A DNA stretch of 64,000 nucleotides from Lampris incognitus (GCF_029633865.1 NC_079221.1:1997715-2061714), one strand, 5' to 3'; numbered from the stretch's first letter, positions 12,128 through 20,999 are shown. The notes: generated by a model from the letters alone, not told the origin. A program made the numbers and translations.

Positions 12128-12615
12128 ATGCAACCTGGGCAGAGACCGAAGAGGACTGTGCAGACACCGGCCATGGTGAGAGGAGTTGAGTTGGAGCCCG
12201 TTGCAGCTATACAGTATGAGGAAGTAACTGGACACTCGGTCTCCACTTGCGGTTTCGCCATCAACCCCAGCGCCCCACATTTGGGTGCCTCCCCTGACCG
12301 AAAGGTGGTGGATGACTCCGGTCAGCTTCAGGGACTGCTGGAAATCACGTGTCCTGATGTGGACAGCTTTGTGGAGTGCAAGCACCTTTCTCCAAGACCA
12401 GATGGATCTTTTGCTCTCAAACACAGCCATGGCTACTACATCAGATGATGGGACAAATGGGAATCACAGGGATGATGTGGTGGGACTTTTCTGTGAAGTG
12501 TCGAGATGACTACCACCTGGAGCGGAGCTATTGTGATGCGGAGGAATGGGAGAATATGAAAACTAAGCTGGATCTTTTCTTCTTCGAGTACTTTCTGCCT
12601 CTCCTGTGCCAGTGA
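12128..12615 (+). pseudogene. YqaJ-like nuclease of the ISL2EU element, broken
   Basis: One frame from 12128 reads CGFAINPSAPHLGASPDRKV and LLEITCPDVD, which fits the YqaJ nuclease core (LGASPDG and the E-x-K-like strand, here EITC, so the usual Lys is changed). After GYYIR the frame closes at about 12447. The family continuation (QMMGQMGITGMMWWDFSVKC to YFLPLLCQ) runs in another frame to 12615. A frame slip near 12420-12440 therefore separates the halves. The N-terminal part of the domain is missing or unrecognisable. YqaJ proteins resemble phage recombination exonucleases; their role in these transposons is not established. Confidence 0.7.
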
Positions 12616-13009
12616 GGAGAGACACACACACACTGGGCTGTATTCAAAGAAGCTGTTTAATCACAATAAAATAAAAAATAAGATACATTTCATTTTTATA
12701 CTGTACATTCAATATTTATACATTAGATTGTCCCATCTACAATATTTTCATTCTTTGTCCTTTAACTTTAACAAAACTGTTGGTTCATTTTAAACTAAAA
12801 TATGTTGGGTCAACTGTCATTCTGTTGTACCAATAAACTGGAACTGGCTACCAACTCAAATCACCAATTGTTTACTAAACTAAGATAGTGATTGCTCATC
12901 TCAAGGTGTGGGCTAAAAAATGGGACTGTACTGAAATGAAGTTAAATATGTTTCAATCTATCTAAGGTCTGTGTGCACTTTTTTCTTGTCAGCTGAATTT
13001 AACAAAGGT

Positions 13010-14165
13010 TTAAAACAGTGGTCCCTGAAAATTTGTTAGGAGAGCACACACAGTCCCCAGTTGGTTGACTGTTCCACTTAGTGAAAGGGGTATGACTCCA
13101 TCAAAAATGTGGTACTCCTTTATGCGTCTTATTGACCGTTCGACGTGTATTCTCAAGCCAGCAATACTCTGTGTGTCTGTGAGCTCATCACAGCTTAACT
13201 GTCCACTTGGGCCTAAAAATGCAGGGATGACAAGTTTTACATCTATTTCATCGAGCAGGTCTTTGATAAGGAAGCCCTTATCGGCCATGACCTCATCACC
13301 TGACCTCTTAGTTATCTCCTTATCAGCAATACATCCTGTGTATAGATTACTTACCAGGCTAACTGACCCTGAGGGAGTGATCCCAATTAGGGATTTCAGT
13401 GTAGTGTTACTTTTATAATGGGAGTATGTCATGGTGTTCAAAACCTTCCAACTAGCTGTCTCGATGCGGATCTCTGTGCAGTCTAGTATCACTCTTGTGT
13501 TTGGGTAGAATTCCCTGAATACTGGTGGCATTAGCTCGTCTACTGCTCCTCTACTAGGCCATATTGGGAGGGTCCCTAACATAAAGAGCAAATAGTTGGC
13601 CCACGTCGTACAGTTCCTGCTGACTGTGGCCGGCGACACATTGAATCGTACAGATAAATCCAGAGCAAAAAAGCCCTGCCTCACCCGGCACAAGAACAGG
13701 AAAAACTGATCAATCAGTAATAATAATAATAGTAGTAATAATAGATAAATGCTCTGCATGGAAGCCAGACACAGAAATGGGTTCTAGGTTATGGCTGTTC
13801 CTTTGCATTTGAGTCCATCGCACCATGGACTCTGCAGTAGGCTGTAAAGCTAGGAAGAGGGTTTTGAGGGTGTGGTAATCCTTAAAACCAGTGTAAAACC
13901 TGATCAGATTGGGCCCACACTGGAAGCGTTCTAGACCAAAACGTTCACTTTTCAGCTTTTTATTTTCGTCCTCCAGGAAAGCGATGCGTTTCTTTACTGC
14001 GTCAAGCTGGTCTTCCACAGAAAGGGGCTTCACGTCGTAGTCATGATCAGGTAGAGTCGCCCAAACCTCACTGGACAAATGAGGATATGTCATACTTGTT
14101 GGAAGCAATATAAATCCACACATTTTCCTGTTATCAAGATGATGTGTCAGAACAGAGCTATCCAC
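13010..14165 (-). pseudogene. ISL2EU/Harbinger DDE transposase, broken
   Basis: Two minus-strand frames form one gene. The upstream part (14165-13710) has a coiled-coil-like stretch (VEDQLDAVKKRIAFLEDENK) and the FYTGFKDY block seen before the catalytic domain in this family. The downstream part (13759-13010) has the helix-turn-helix-like block (FNVSPATVSRNCTTW) and the DDE_Tnp_4 core: VILDCTEIRIE (first Asp), GDEVMADKGF (second Asp), and HVERSIRRIKEY with the terminal Glu. An (ATT/ACT)n microsatellite near 13715-13745 sits at the junction and shifts the frame. No THAP finger was recognised at the N-terminus. Confidence 0.8.
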
Positions 14166-14330
14166 TATTGAAAGATTAGTGAATATATATATACATATAT
14201 ATATATATACAGATTTATCTCTTTCCCTTCTTTGATAGGAGTTGCAGGATGGTACACAGCAGTACGAAGTAAAAAGGAGGCGTGGCTAAATTCCCACCGC
14301 TTGTTTTTTTTACTCCAAGAAATGGGCGTA

Positions 14331-14694
14331 TAATACCCGCTACAACCACCAAACGCTTTAGAACAGCCAGGTGTAATACCCGCTACAACCACCAAACGCT
14401 TTAGAACAGCCAGGTGTAATACCCGCTACAACCACCAAACGCTTTAGAACAGCCAGGTGTAATACCCGCTACAACCACCAAACGCTTTAGAACAGCCAGG
14501 TGTAATACCCGCTACAACCACCAAACGCTTTAGAACAGCCAGGTGTAATACCCGCTACAACCACCAAACGCTTTAGAACAGCCAGGTGTAATACCCGCTA
14601 CAACCACCAAACGCTTTAGAACAGCCAGGTGTAATACCCGCTACAACCACCAACGCTTTAGAACAGCCAGGTGTAATACCCGCTACAACCACCA
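14331..14694. repeat. 43-bp tandem repeat next to the ISL2EU end
   Basis: About 8.5 near-identical copies of a 43-bp unit (TAATACCCGCTACAACCACC followed by AAACGCTTTAGAACAGCCAG and GTG). The array begins right at the right terminus of the ISL2EU element. It keeps frames open by chance. Confidence 0.9.
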
Positions 14695-14794
14695 AATGTG
14701 TCCGTCCCACCTCGCGATGCCGTCGCTCTAAGCAACAACGGCCACGCGGATGCAGCATCGGAGGTTGCAGCAGTGTAAAAAAAAAAAAAAAAAG

Positions 14795-14922
14795 CAGTGT
14801 AGCGGACGTCACAGCAGTGTAGCGTGACGTCACAGCAGTGTAGCGCGACGTCACAGCAGTGTAGCGGACGTCACAGCAGTGTAGCGTGACGTCACAGCAG
14901 TGTAGCGGACGTCACAGCAGCG
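14795..14922. repeat. Short tandem repeat with CRE-like sites
   Basis: Six to seven copies of a roughly 20-bp unit, GCAGTGTAGCG plus GACGTCACA. Two copies contain the full palindrome TGACGTCA (14825-14832 and 14887-14894); others have GGACGTCA or CGACGTCA. A poly(A) run precedes it at about 14777-14793. Confidence 0.8.
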
Positions 14923-15159
14923 AGCATGTGTGTTGAGCGAAGGTCTTCAGAGACAGTTCACCTCCTCAGGAGCGACTCCTCCTCAGCAGCAGCGGAGAAG
15001 AGTAAGGCGTTTGCCAAACGCGTGGGGCTCGTTTTTCGATTGCTCGCGGAGGACGTACGGCTGTCACTCAACATCTAAAAAGCATCATCGTGTTTCGTGT
15101 TTCTGCCGCGGAGCCGCCGACAGACTGTGTGCTTGCTGGGTGGCAGCAGCGAGTGAGAG

Positions 15160-15968
15160 GAGGGTGAGGAAGGGTGAGGGAGGCTGAGGGAGGGTGAGGG
15201 AGGGTGAGAGGAGGGGTGAGGGAGGGTGAGGGAGGGTGAGAGGAGGGGTGAGGGAGGGTGAGGGAGGATGAGAGGAGGGGTGAGGGAGGGTGAGGGAGGG
15301 TGAGAGGAGGGGTGAGGGAGGGTGAGGGAGGATGAGAGGAGGGTGAGAGGAGGGTGAGGGAGGGTGAGAGGAGGGTGAGAGGAAGGTGAGGGAGGGTGAG
15401 GGAGGGTGAGAGGAGGCTGAGGGAGGGTGAGGGAGGGTGAGAGGAGGCTGAGGGAGGGTGAGGGAGGGTGAGAGGAGGGTGAGGGAGGGTGAGAGGAGGG
15501 TGAGAGGAAGGTGAGGGAGGGTGAGAGGAGGCTGAGGGAGGCTGAGGGAGGGTGAGAGGAGGCTGAGGGAGGGTGAGAGGAGGCTGAGGGAGGGTGAGGG
15601 AGGGTGAGAGGAGGCTGAGGGAGGCTGAGGGAGGGTGAGAGGAGGCTGAGGGAGGGTGAGGGAGGCTGAGGGAGGGTGAGGGAGGGTGAGGGAGGGTGAG
15701 AGGAGGCTGAGGGAGGGTGAGGGAGGGTGAGAGGAGGGTGAGAGGAGGCTGAGGGAGGGTGAGGGAGGGTGAGAGGGGGCTGAGGGAGGGTGAGGGAGGG
15801 TGAGAGGAGGGTGAGGGAGGGTGAGGGAGGGTGAGAGGAGGGTGAGGGAGGGTGAGAGGAGGGTGAGAGGAAGGTGAGGGAGGGTGAGAGGAGGCTGAGG
15901 GAGGCTGAGGGAGGGTGAGAGGAGGCTGAGGGAGGGTGAGAGGGGGTGAGGGAGGGTGAGGGAGGGTG
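15160..15968. repeat. Purine-strand minisatellite (GAGGGAGGGT units)
   Basis: About 800 bp of GGTGAGGGAGGGTGAGAGGAG-type units with almost no pyrimidine runs on the plus strand other than single T or C. The 343-residue Pro/Ser/Leu frame on the minus strand is a by-product of the repeat and not a gene. Confidence 0.95.
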
Positions 15969-16307
15969 ACCCTCATCAGCGCGTCAGTCGCTGTTGGAGC
16001 GGGTTCGCAGCTGTAATGAAAAGGGCAGTAAACGCTCCTGTGTGAACCTGTCTCACCTCCTCTCAGTCCGGACACCCAGGGAGTTAAGGATGCTGTCATG
16101 CTGACAGTGCTGGATGCTGCTCTACAGCCTGTTGAACGTTAGCAAGACTTTAATGCCGGTGTTGGACGAAGAAGGAAGAGCTACATGAATCTGGGGTTAA
16201 TATTGTGGGAATTGTAGTAGCCGCTATGTGTTGTAAATGGATTAGAGTTGGATACGTTATTTTTGATATATGTCCCGTAATCAGCCTCTGGCAATATGGT
16301 CACCCTA

Positions 16308-16309
<2 letters not shown>
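15969..16309. other. No gene recognised; right end of the AGGGTGACCA element
   Basis: Mixed unique sequence between the purine minisatellite and the CA microsatellite. It contains the inverted terminus at 16295-16307. No coding signal was recognised. Confidence 0.4.

Positions 16310-16377
<68 letters not shown>
16310..16377. repeat. (CA)n microsatellite
   Basis: About 33 CA dinucleotides adjoining the AGGGTGACCA terminus. Other dinucleotide arrays in the window lie at 9559-9593, 56889-56943 and 58173-58203. Confidence 0.95.
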
Positions 16378-16380
<3 letters not shown>

Positions 16381-16493
16381 AAACGACATTTTATCCTCAT
16401 GCTTTACAACCTATAAAATCCATATCACCCACCCTAGCACCATCAAAGACGGTTGAATCAGTTCATCTGGACTCAACGTTTATTGACAGATAC

Positions 16494-16523
16494 GTCTCAT
16501 CATCAACTAAGTGACCTCTTCAG
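16494..16523 (-). ncRNA. Decayed hammerhead-like motif
   Basis: Minus strand: CTGAAGA at 16523-16517, a stem II left arm GGTCACT, then GATGATGAGAC. The second core box is GAGAC instead of GAAAC, and the right arm pairs poorly, so this copy is probably inactive. It sits in Penelope-type terminal sequence. Confidence 0.4.
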
Positions 16524-16530
16524 TCTCACC

Positions 16531-17106
16531 TGACTGCAGGTGTCCCCACCCTTATAAACAATACAGTGACTGCAGGTGTCCCCACCCTTATAAACAATAC
16601 AGTGGCTGCAGGTGTCCCCACCCTTATAAACAATACAGTGACTGCAGGTGTCCCCACCCTTATAAACAATACAGTGACTGCAGGTGTCCCCACCCTTATA
16701 AACAATACAGTGACTGCAGGTGTCCCCACCCTTATAAACAATACAGTGACTGCAGGTGTCCCCACCCTTATAAACAATACAGTGACTGCAGGTACCCCCA
16801 CCCTTATAAACAATACAGTGACTGCAGGTGTCCCCACCCTTATAAACAATACAGTGACTGCAGGTGTCCCCACCCTTATAAACAATACAGTGACTGCAGG
16901 TGTCCCCACCCTTATAAACAATACAGTGACTGCAGGTACCCCCACCCTTATAAACAATACAGTGACTGCAGGTGTCCCCACCCTTATAAACAATACAGTG
17001 ACTGCAGGTGTCCCCACCCTTATAAACAATACAGTGACTGCAGGTACCCCCACCCTTATAAACAATACAGTGACTGCAGGTGTCCCCACCCTTATAAACG
17101 ATACAG
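16531..17106. repeat. 36-bp VNTR, 16 copies
   Basis: Sixteen copies of GTGACTGCAGGTGTCCCCAC followed by CCTTATAAACAATACA. Because 36 is a multiple of three, four long frames stay open over the array. They encode simple repeats (DCRCPHPYKQYS, TAGVPTLINNTV and others) and are not credible proteins. The unit is the complement of a single-copy stretch in the nearby Penelope-like termini. Confidence 0.95.
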
Positions 17107-17321
17107 TTGCATAACAACCCAAACCAACAACCAGTTCCATATGCAAATATGGGCCCATTAACTACAGTTTCAACGGCCATGTGTACTATTCACAGAGGAT
17201 TTGGAAATGTTACAATCACAGCATCATGATATGGTGACAGAGGTTCTCTTAGCCTCGTTGGTTTGGGTCGTTATGCCTCTGTATTGTTTATAAGGGTGGG
17301 GACACCTGCAGTCAGGTGAGA

Positions 17322-17351
17322 CTGAAGAAGTCACCTGGATGATGATGAAAC
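17322..17351 (+). ncRNA. Hammerhead-like motif with weakened stem II
   Basis: Plus strand: CTGAAGA at 17322-17328 and GAAAC at 17347-17351, with GTCA/TGAT as the only evident stem II pairing. Downstream come AAACGTT and GTGTCCAG, as at the other copies. It is the end of a Penelope-like segment whose body is the VNTR to the left. Confidence 0.45.
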
Positions 17352-17461
17352 GTATGTGTCACTAAACGTTGTGTCCAGATGAACTGATTCAACCTTCTTT
17401 GATTTTCTTACCTCGATTATTGAGCATGCATAGAGACCACCCTAGCACCCTTTCCCTGCTT

Positions 17462-17700
17462 ATCCATCATATCCTATAAAAACCCCTGTATCCATTAAGA
17501 AATCTAAAAGTATTCTGATCTGTGCTCATGCTCAGTAAACCTTTTAATGTGACTTCCTGCACCCCTAATTCCCTCAGATTATTCCTCTTCATCTCTCTCT
17601 GTGTCCCACACTCCCTACAACTCAGAACTATATGTGCTCCACTGACTTCTGTTCCTGACATCCCTCACAAGAGCCTGTCTTGGGTTTCCCTAACATCACA
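17462..17700 (-). mobile_element. LINE 3' coding end, I/R1-like with RNase H (fragment)
   Basis: Minus strand reads HIVLSCRECGTQREMKRNNL, then LRELGVQEVTLKGLLS and a terminal GFYRI followed by a stop. This pattern (a zinc-knuckle-like block followed by a C-terminal L.GLL element) is typical of the tail of RNase H-bearing non-LTR retrotransposons. The upstream portion appears to continue at 21000-21970, so the copy was split by the Penelope-like element. Confidence 0.5.
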
Positions 17701-17716
17701 GAATATTGAGAGAAAC

Positions 17717-17747
17717 GTTTCATCACTCATCTAAGTGACCTCTTCAG
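17717..17747 (-). ncRNA. Hammerhead-ribozyme-like motif
   Basis: Minus strand: core box CTGAAGA (17747-17741), stem II GGTCACT / loop TAGATG / AGTGAT, and core box GAAAC (17721-17717). The stem pairs over six positions with a terminal G-U. It continues as GTTTCTCTCAA. Penelope-like retroelements are known to carry hammerhead ribozymes in their terminal repeats. Stem I and cleavage have not been verified. Confidence 0.6.
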
Positions 17748-18130
17748 TCTTCAGGAGGCAGTACTATAGGCAGAAGCATGGGTGGGCTATGGGTTCCCAG
17801 TTTCACCTATGGTTGCCGACTTGTATATCGGGGAAGTGGAAGAGGGCTCTGATGTCCTATCCAGGGACACCACCTAGCCATTGGTTCAGATTTGTGGACA
17901 GATTTGTGGATGACACCTGAACTCTGTAGACAACCACATCAAGTTCACCAGGGAGGATGTGAAAAATTACAGGTTGGCCTTCTTACACTGTGAAATTACA
18001 ATTGATGATGGGGGACATTTGTTTGTCAATGTTTACCGTAAAACAGCACATACTGATGAGTACTTAAGGTCTGACTCTCATCATCCACTGGAGCACAAAC
18101 TAGGAGTCATCAGGACACTGGACCACTCCA
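17735..18130 (+). pseudogene. Penelope-like reverse transcriptase, C-terminal remnant
   Basis: Frames include VADLYIGEVEE-type sequence near 17810 and NVYRKTAHTDEYLRSDSHHP followed by LEHKLGVIRTL near 18030-18115. This is the family block seen as VYRKPTHTD...L.F.SHHP...K.GVIRTL in Penelope reverse transcriptases. Stops lie between the pieces (for example after DRFVDDT at about 17919). The fingers and catalytic motifs further upstream are absent. Confidence 0.7.
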
Positions 18131-19256
18131 TCAAACTGGGCACATTTGGGTCAAGTGCAGGTTAACCTGCCCTGTCTTTGCTGCCACAGGCTACACCCAA
18201 CAGGGGAAACTGCAAGTCACCACAGAATCGCTGCAGATTTAGGTGGAATATGATGGACAGTAACACCAAGAAAAGGAAATGCAGCTACAACAAAGACTGG
18301 GAAACAACTTATGACTGGTTGAATTCCTAGAGAGGTTTTAGCTAAATTTGCCAAAGTTATTTTTCAGTTTAACACAGGGTGGGGGATACAACATGAAGTG
18401 ACACGGGACATGTGAGTCTCACAGGAAACGTGCGACTCAAAAAGAGATGTGCCGATCTATGGACTCATACCTACTGAACCCAAAGATGATTGGCAGACAG
18501 ATAAGGTAACAGCAGCGGACATAACTAGTGTTCACCACACTGTGCAGCACTCCCACTCATACAGCTCAGCAGACTGGCAGTAAGCTGGCACCGCTCATTT
18601 TTCCAGACTCGGACATGCAACAAAAAATGTCACGTTGTCGTACAAAAGTAAGTTCCTTGATCGAAATATATTACTTTTCTTTTTTGGATATACTACTCTG
18701 GGCTCACCCTTAATGTTATATACCCTTTTTTAAGCACCAGTAGTATACTTGAAAGAAGGGAAACCATGACTTGAATCCCATGTCAGCAACCTGTCTGTTG
18801 TGCTTTATTGTACACACTTTAGTCAGATTCAGTGTCGGTGAGAAGAAACAGTGTACTTTTAACAGTTATTGGGATAGAAAAAGGGAATACGTGGCTGCAA
18901 GCAGACTATCGCATAAGACCATAAGAACTGTGAGACTTCCTTTTATGCTTACTGTATTTACTGAGCATGGGAGTTGGGGAAGTTGCATTAAATAATATAT
19001 ATACTTAAGTCCTCCACATGCTGAAGGCCTAACCTGTAACCTGCGTAGTCTATTGTGTGCTACTGAATCAACCAGAGGGCATGCGTAGAGATGCTTTACA
19101 AGCTAAGGGGCAGAATAGAAATCTTTATTTTTTAATTTAGATAGGCATTATATCAAGATTTTGGACTACCTCTCAGCATTGGTAACGTGTCCCGCATTGT
19201 CCCACACAGACATACCCTTTGTCCCACATTTGGTTTGTTGGGATCTGGTCACCCTA
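18131..19256. other. Insertion between reverse transcriptase and endonuclease remnants
   Basis: The Penelope frame stops after GVIRTLDH and resumes at YRADSVPTNTAA near 19255. The intervening sequence ends in GGATCTGGTCACCCTAC, resembling the AGGGTGACCA termini at 11905 and 16307, and includes TGTCCC repeats. The left border is not clear. No transposase was found in it. Confidence 0.4.
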
Positions 19257-19257
19257 C

Positions 19258-20590
19258 CGAGCTGACAGCGTCCCCACCAACACAGCAGCCAGGGAAGGGG
19301 AGAAGTCCCACATTAAACAGGCCCTGGTTAAGTGTGGTTATCCCAACTGGGCGTTTGTCAAAGCCAGGAAGATCCCAAACAGTGCAGCAGCTGATCGAAG
19401 AGAGGAGAAGGACAACAGCTGTCTTATTAAGTGTAAACCAGCTGTGATTCTGTGTGTGGTGGGAGTGTCGGAACAGTTGAGATGCGTATTTTCCAAACAC
19501 CGCGTCTCGGTTGCTTTCAAACCCCAAAACGCTGCACCAGAAGTTGGTCCATCCCAAGGATCAGGTCCCCCAGCACAAACAGCAATATAGTGTAGCTGTT
19601 AAGTGCCGGGAGGATTGCCGTGACTTGTACATCAGGGAAACTAAAGAGATGCTGGCCAAGAGGATGGCACAACACAGGAGAGCTACCACGTCAGGCCAGG
19701 ACTCCACAGTCTGCACCATCCACAGGCCAGGACTCAACAGTCTACACCATCTACAGGCCAGGACTCCACAGTCTACACCATCTACAGGCCAGGACTCCAC
19801 AGTCTACACCATCTACAGACCAGGACTCCACAATCTACACCATCTACAGACCAGGACTCCACAATCTACACCATCCACAGGCCAGGACTCCACAGTCTAC
19901 ACCCATCTACAGACCAGGACTCCATAATCTACACCATCTACAGACCAGGACTCCACAGTCTACACCATCTACAGACCAGGACTCCACAATCTACACCATC
20001 TACAGACCAGGACTCCACAGTCTACTCCATCCACAGGCCAGGACTCCACAGTCTACACCCATCTACAGACCAGAACTCCAGAGTCTACACCATCCACAGG
20101 CCAGGACTCCACAGTCTACACCATCTACAGGCCAGGACTTCACAGTCTACACCATCTATAGGCCAGAACTCCAGAGTCTACACCATCTACAGGCCAGGAC
20201 TCCACAGTCTACACCATCTACAGGCCAGGACTCCACAGTCTACACCATCTATAGGTCAGAACTCCACAGTCTACACCATCTACAGACCAGGACTCCACAG
20301 TCTACACCATCTATAGGCCAGAACTCCAGAGTCTACACCATCTACAGGCCAGGACTCCAGAGTCTACACCATCTACAGACCAGGACTCCACAGTCTACAC
20401 CACCTACAAGCCAGTGGCCACTCTTTCAGGGATGAGGATGTGCACATTCTTGATAGGGAGGAAGGCTGGTTTGAACGGGGAGTCAAAGAGGCCGTCTATG
20501 TGCAGAGGGAACAACCATCCCTGAACTGAGGGGGGAAGAGTACATCAGTCACCATCTTACAATGCTGTGATTGCAGCCATTCCCCAACCC
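19258..20590 (+). pseudogene. Penelope-like GIY-YIG endonuclease with internal VNTR
   Basis: Before the repeat the frames read REGEKSHIKQALVKCGYPNW and then KCREDCRDLYIRETKEMLAK, followed by RMAQHRRATTSGQDS. After the repeat the tail reads HSFRDEDVHILDREEGWFER. This is the CX2-3C ... LYIGETK endonuclease of Penelope-like elements, with Arg for Gly in the ETK block. Stops and frame shifts occur. Normally SGQDS continues directly into the VHILDREE block; here about 720 bp of tandem repeat separates them. Confidence 0.7.
19692..20414. repeat. 31-bp VNTR grown from Penelope coding sequence
   Basis: About 23 copies of a 31-bp unit (GGCCAGGACTCCACAGTCTA then CACCATCTACA). The unit is the element's own TTSGQDSTVYTIY-coding stretch. 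Because 31 is one more than a multiple of three, the frame rotates with every unit. All three frames are open, so each reading gives a 31-residue super-repeat. Confidence 0.95.
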
Positions 20591-20727
20591 TCTGTGAATA
20601 GTACACATGGCCATTGTAATTCTAGTTAATGGTCACACCCATATTTGCATATGAAACTGATTGTTGTTTTCATTCGTTATGCCACTGTATTGTTTATAAG
20701 GGTGGGGACACCTGCAGTCGGTGGAGA

Positions 20728-20957
20728 CTGAAGAGGTCACTTATGTCCCATTACCGTAACAGAACCCCTCAGCGTAGCTAGTCTGTATTGATTCTGGTAC
20801 CGCTCCAGTTTTTTTGGAACCTCGGCAAAGGTGGTACCAGAAAAGTGGTAGCAGTTACCATGATGCCGGTACTTTCCAGTAATGGAAAACGAAAAAGTGG
20901 AGTCGAGTTGAGCCGGTGCCATGTAGTGGAAAAGGGGCATTAGACGAGTGACGAAAC
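20728..20957 (+). ncRNA. Hammerhead-ribozyme-like motif interrupted by a MITE
   Basis: Plus strand: CTGAAGA at 20728-20734 and stem II left arm GGTCACT at 20735-20741. A 196-bp MITE in the loop follows, then AGTGAC (20947-20952) and GAAAC (20953-20957). Next comes GTTTCTCTCAATAAAC, which can form stem III by ACGTTT/AAAC-type pairing, then TGTGTCCAG. Without the insert the loop would be TTAGACG, and stem II pairs perfectly over six bases (GTCACT/AGTGAC). Confidence 0.6.
20744..20939. mobile_element. Harbinger-type MITE, 196 bp
   Basis: Flanked by TTA on both sides (20741-20743 and 20940-20942), the usual target duplication of PIF/Harbinger elements. The ends are TGTCCCATTAC and GTAGTGGAAAAGGGGCA, an imperfect inverted pair. 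The interior is rich in GGTACC/GGTACCAG partial palindromes and has no coding capacity. A hAT assignment is possible because similar GGTACC-rich MITEs exist, but the TTA duplication favours Harbinger. Confidence 0.6.
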
Positions 20958-20999
20958 GTTTCTCTCAATAAACATTGTGTCCAGATGAACTGATCCCAC

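Larger units (their letters stand above)
12035..14332. mobile_element. ISL2EU-type DNA transposon (PIF/Harbinger group)
   Basis: Inverted ends TATACGCCCATT occur at 12035-12046 and 14321-14332. They extend inward with shared blocks (AAAAACAAG/CCAAG, GGTGGG, GCCACGCC.CCTT). The element carries two convergent genes: a YqaJ-like nuclease (plus) and a DDE transposase (minus), with A/T-rich poly(A)-like sequence between them. That gene pair is characteristic of ISL2EU transposons. A TA dinucleotide at each border could be the target duplication. Both genes are damaged, so the copy is not autonomous. Confidence 0.75.
11905..16307. mobile_element. Possible outer DNA transposon with AGGGTGACCA ends (hAT-like)
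   Basis: A 13-bp inverted pair, TAGGGTGACCATA at 11905-11917 and its exact complement at 16295-16307, frames 4.4 kb. Sequence just inside both ends contains ACGTCCCG/TGTCCCG-type motifs. A third related end (CTGGTCACCCTA) lies at 19244-19255. Similar termini are known from hAT-type elements. Flanking 8-mers (ACACACGC and ATACACAC) do not form a clean target duplication; the right one is inside a CA microsatellite. The interior is filled by an ISL2EU element and minisatellites, and no hAT transposase was seen. Confidence 0.4.
16450..17400. mobile_element. Penelope-like terminal sequences, expanded into a VNTR
   Basis: The flanks contain the same motif set as the ends of the Penelope-like element to the right: AGTTCATCTGGAC on one side, GTCCAGATGAACTGATTCAA on the other, and hammerhead-like boxes in opposite orientations. 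Between them the stretch GTATTGTTTATAAGGGTGGG plus GACACCTGCAGTC, single-copy at 17281-17313 and 20687-20719, has been amplified. Confidence 0.65.
17705..20990 (+). mobile_element. Penelope-like retroelement (degenerate, with insertions)
   Basis: Hammerhead-like termini enclose two coding remnants: the reverse transcriptase C-terminal region (about 17735-18130) and a GIY-YIG endonuclease region (about 19258-20590). The element contains three later additions: an insert of about 1.1 kb at roughly 18180-19256 ending in CTGGTCACCCTA, a 31-bp VNTR inside the endonuclease frame, and a Harbinger-type MITE near the right end. Both coding regions are broken. Confidence 0.75.

Noticed and set aside
15068-16099. 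343-codon Pro/Ser/Leu ORF
   Set aside because: It is the complement of the GAGGGAGGGT minisatellite.
16310-16377. CRISPR-like or functional array interpretation of tandem repeats
   Set aside because: No spacers or repeat-spacer alternation; these are eukaryotic micro- and minisatellites.
16503-17180. Four overlapping 180-225 codon ORFs
   Set aside because: A 36-bp repeat is a multiple of three, so it keeps several frames open. No domain was recognised.
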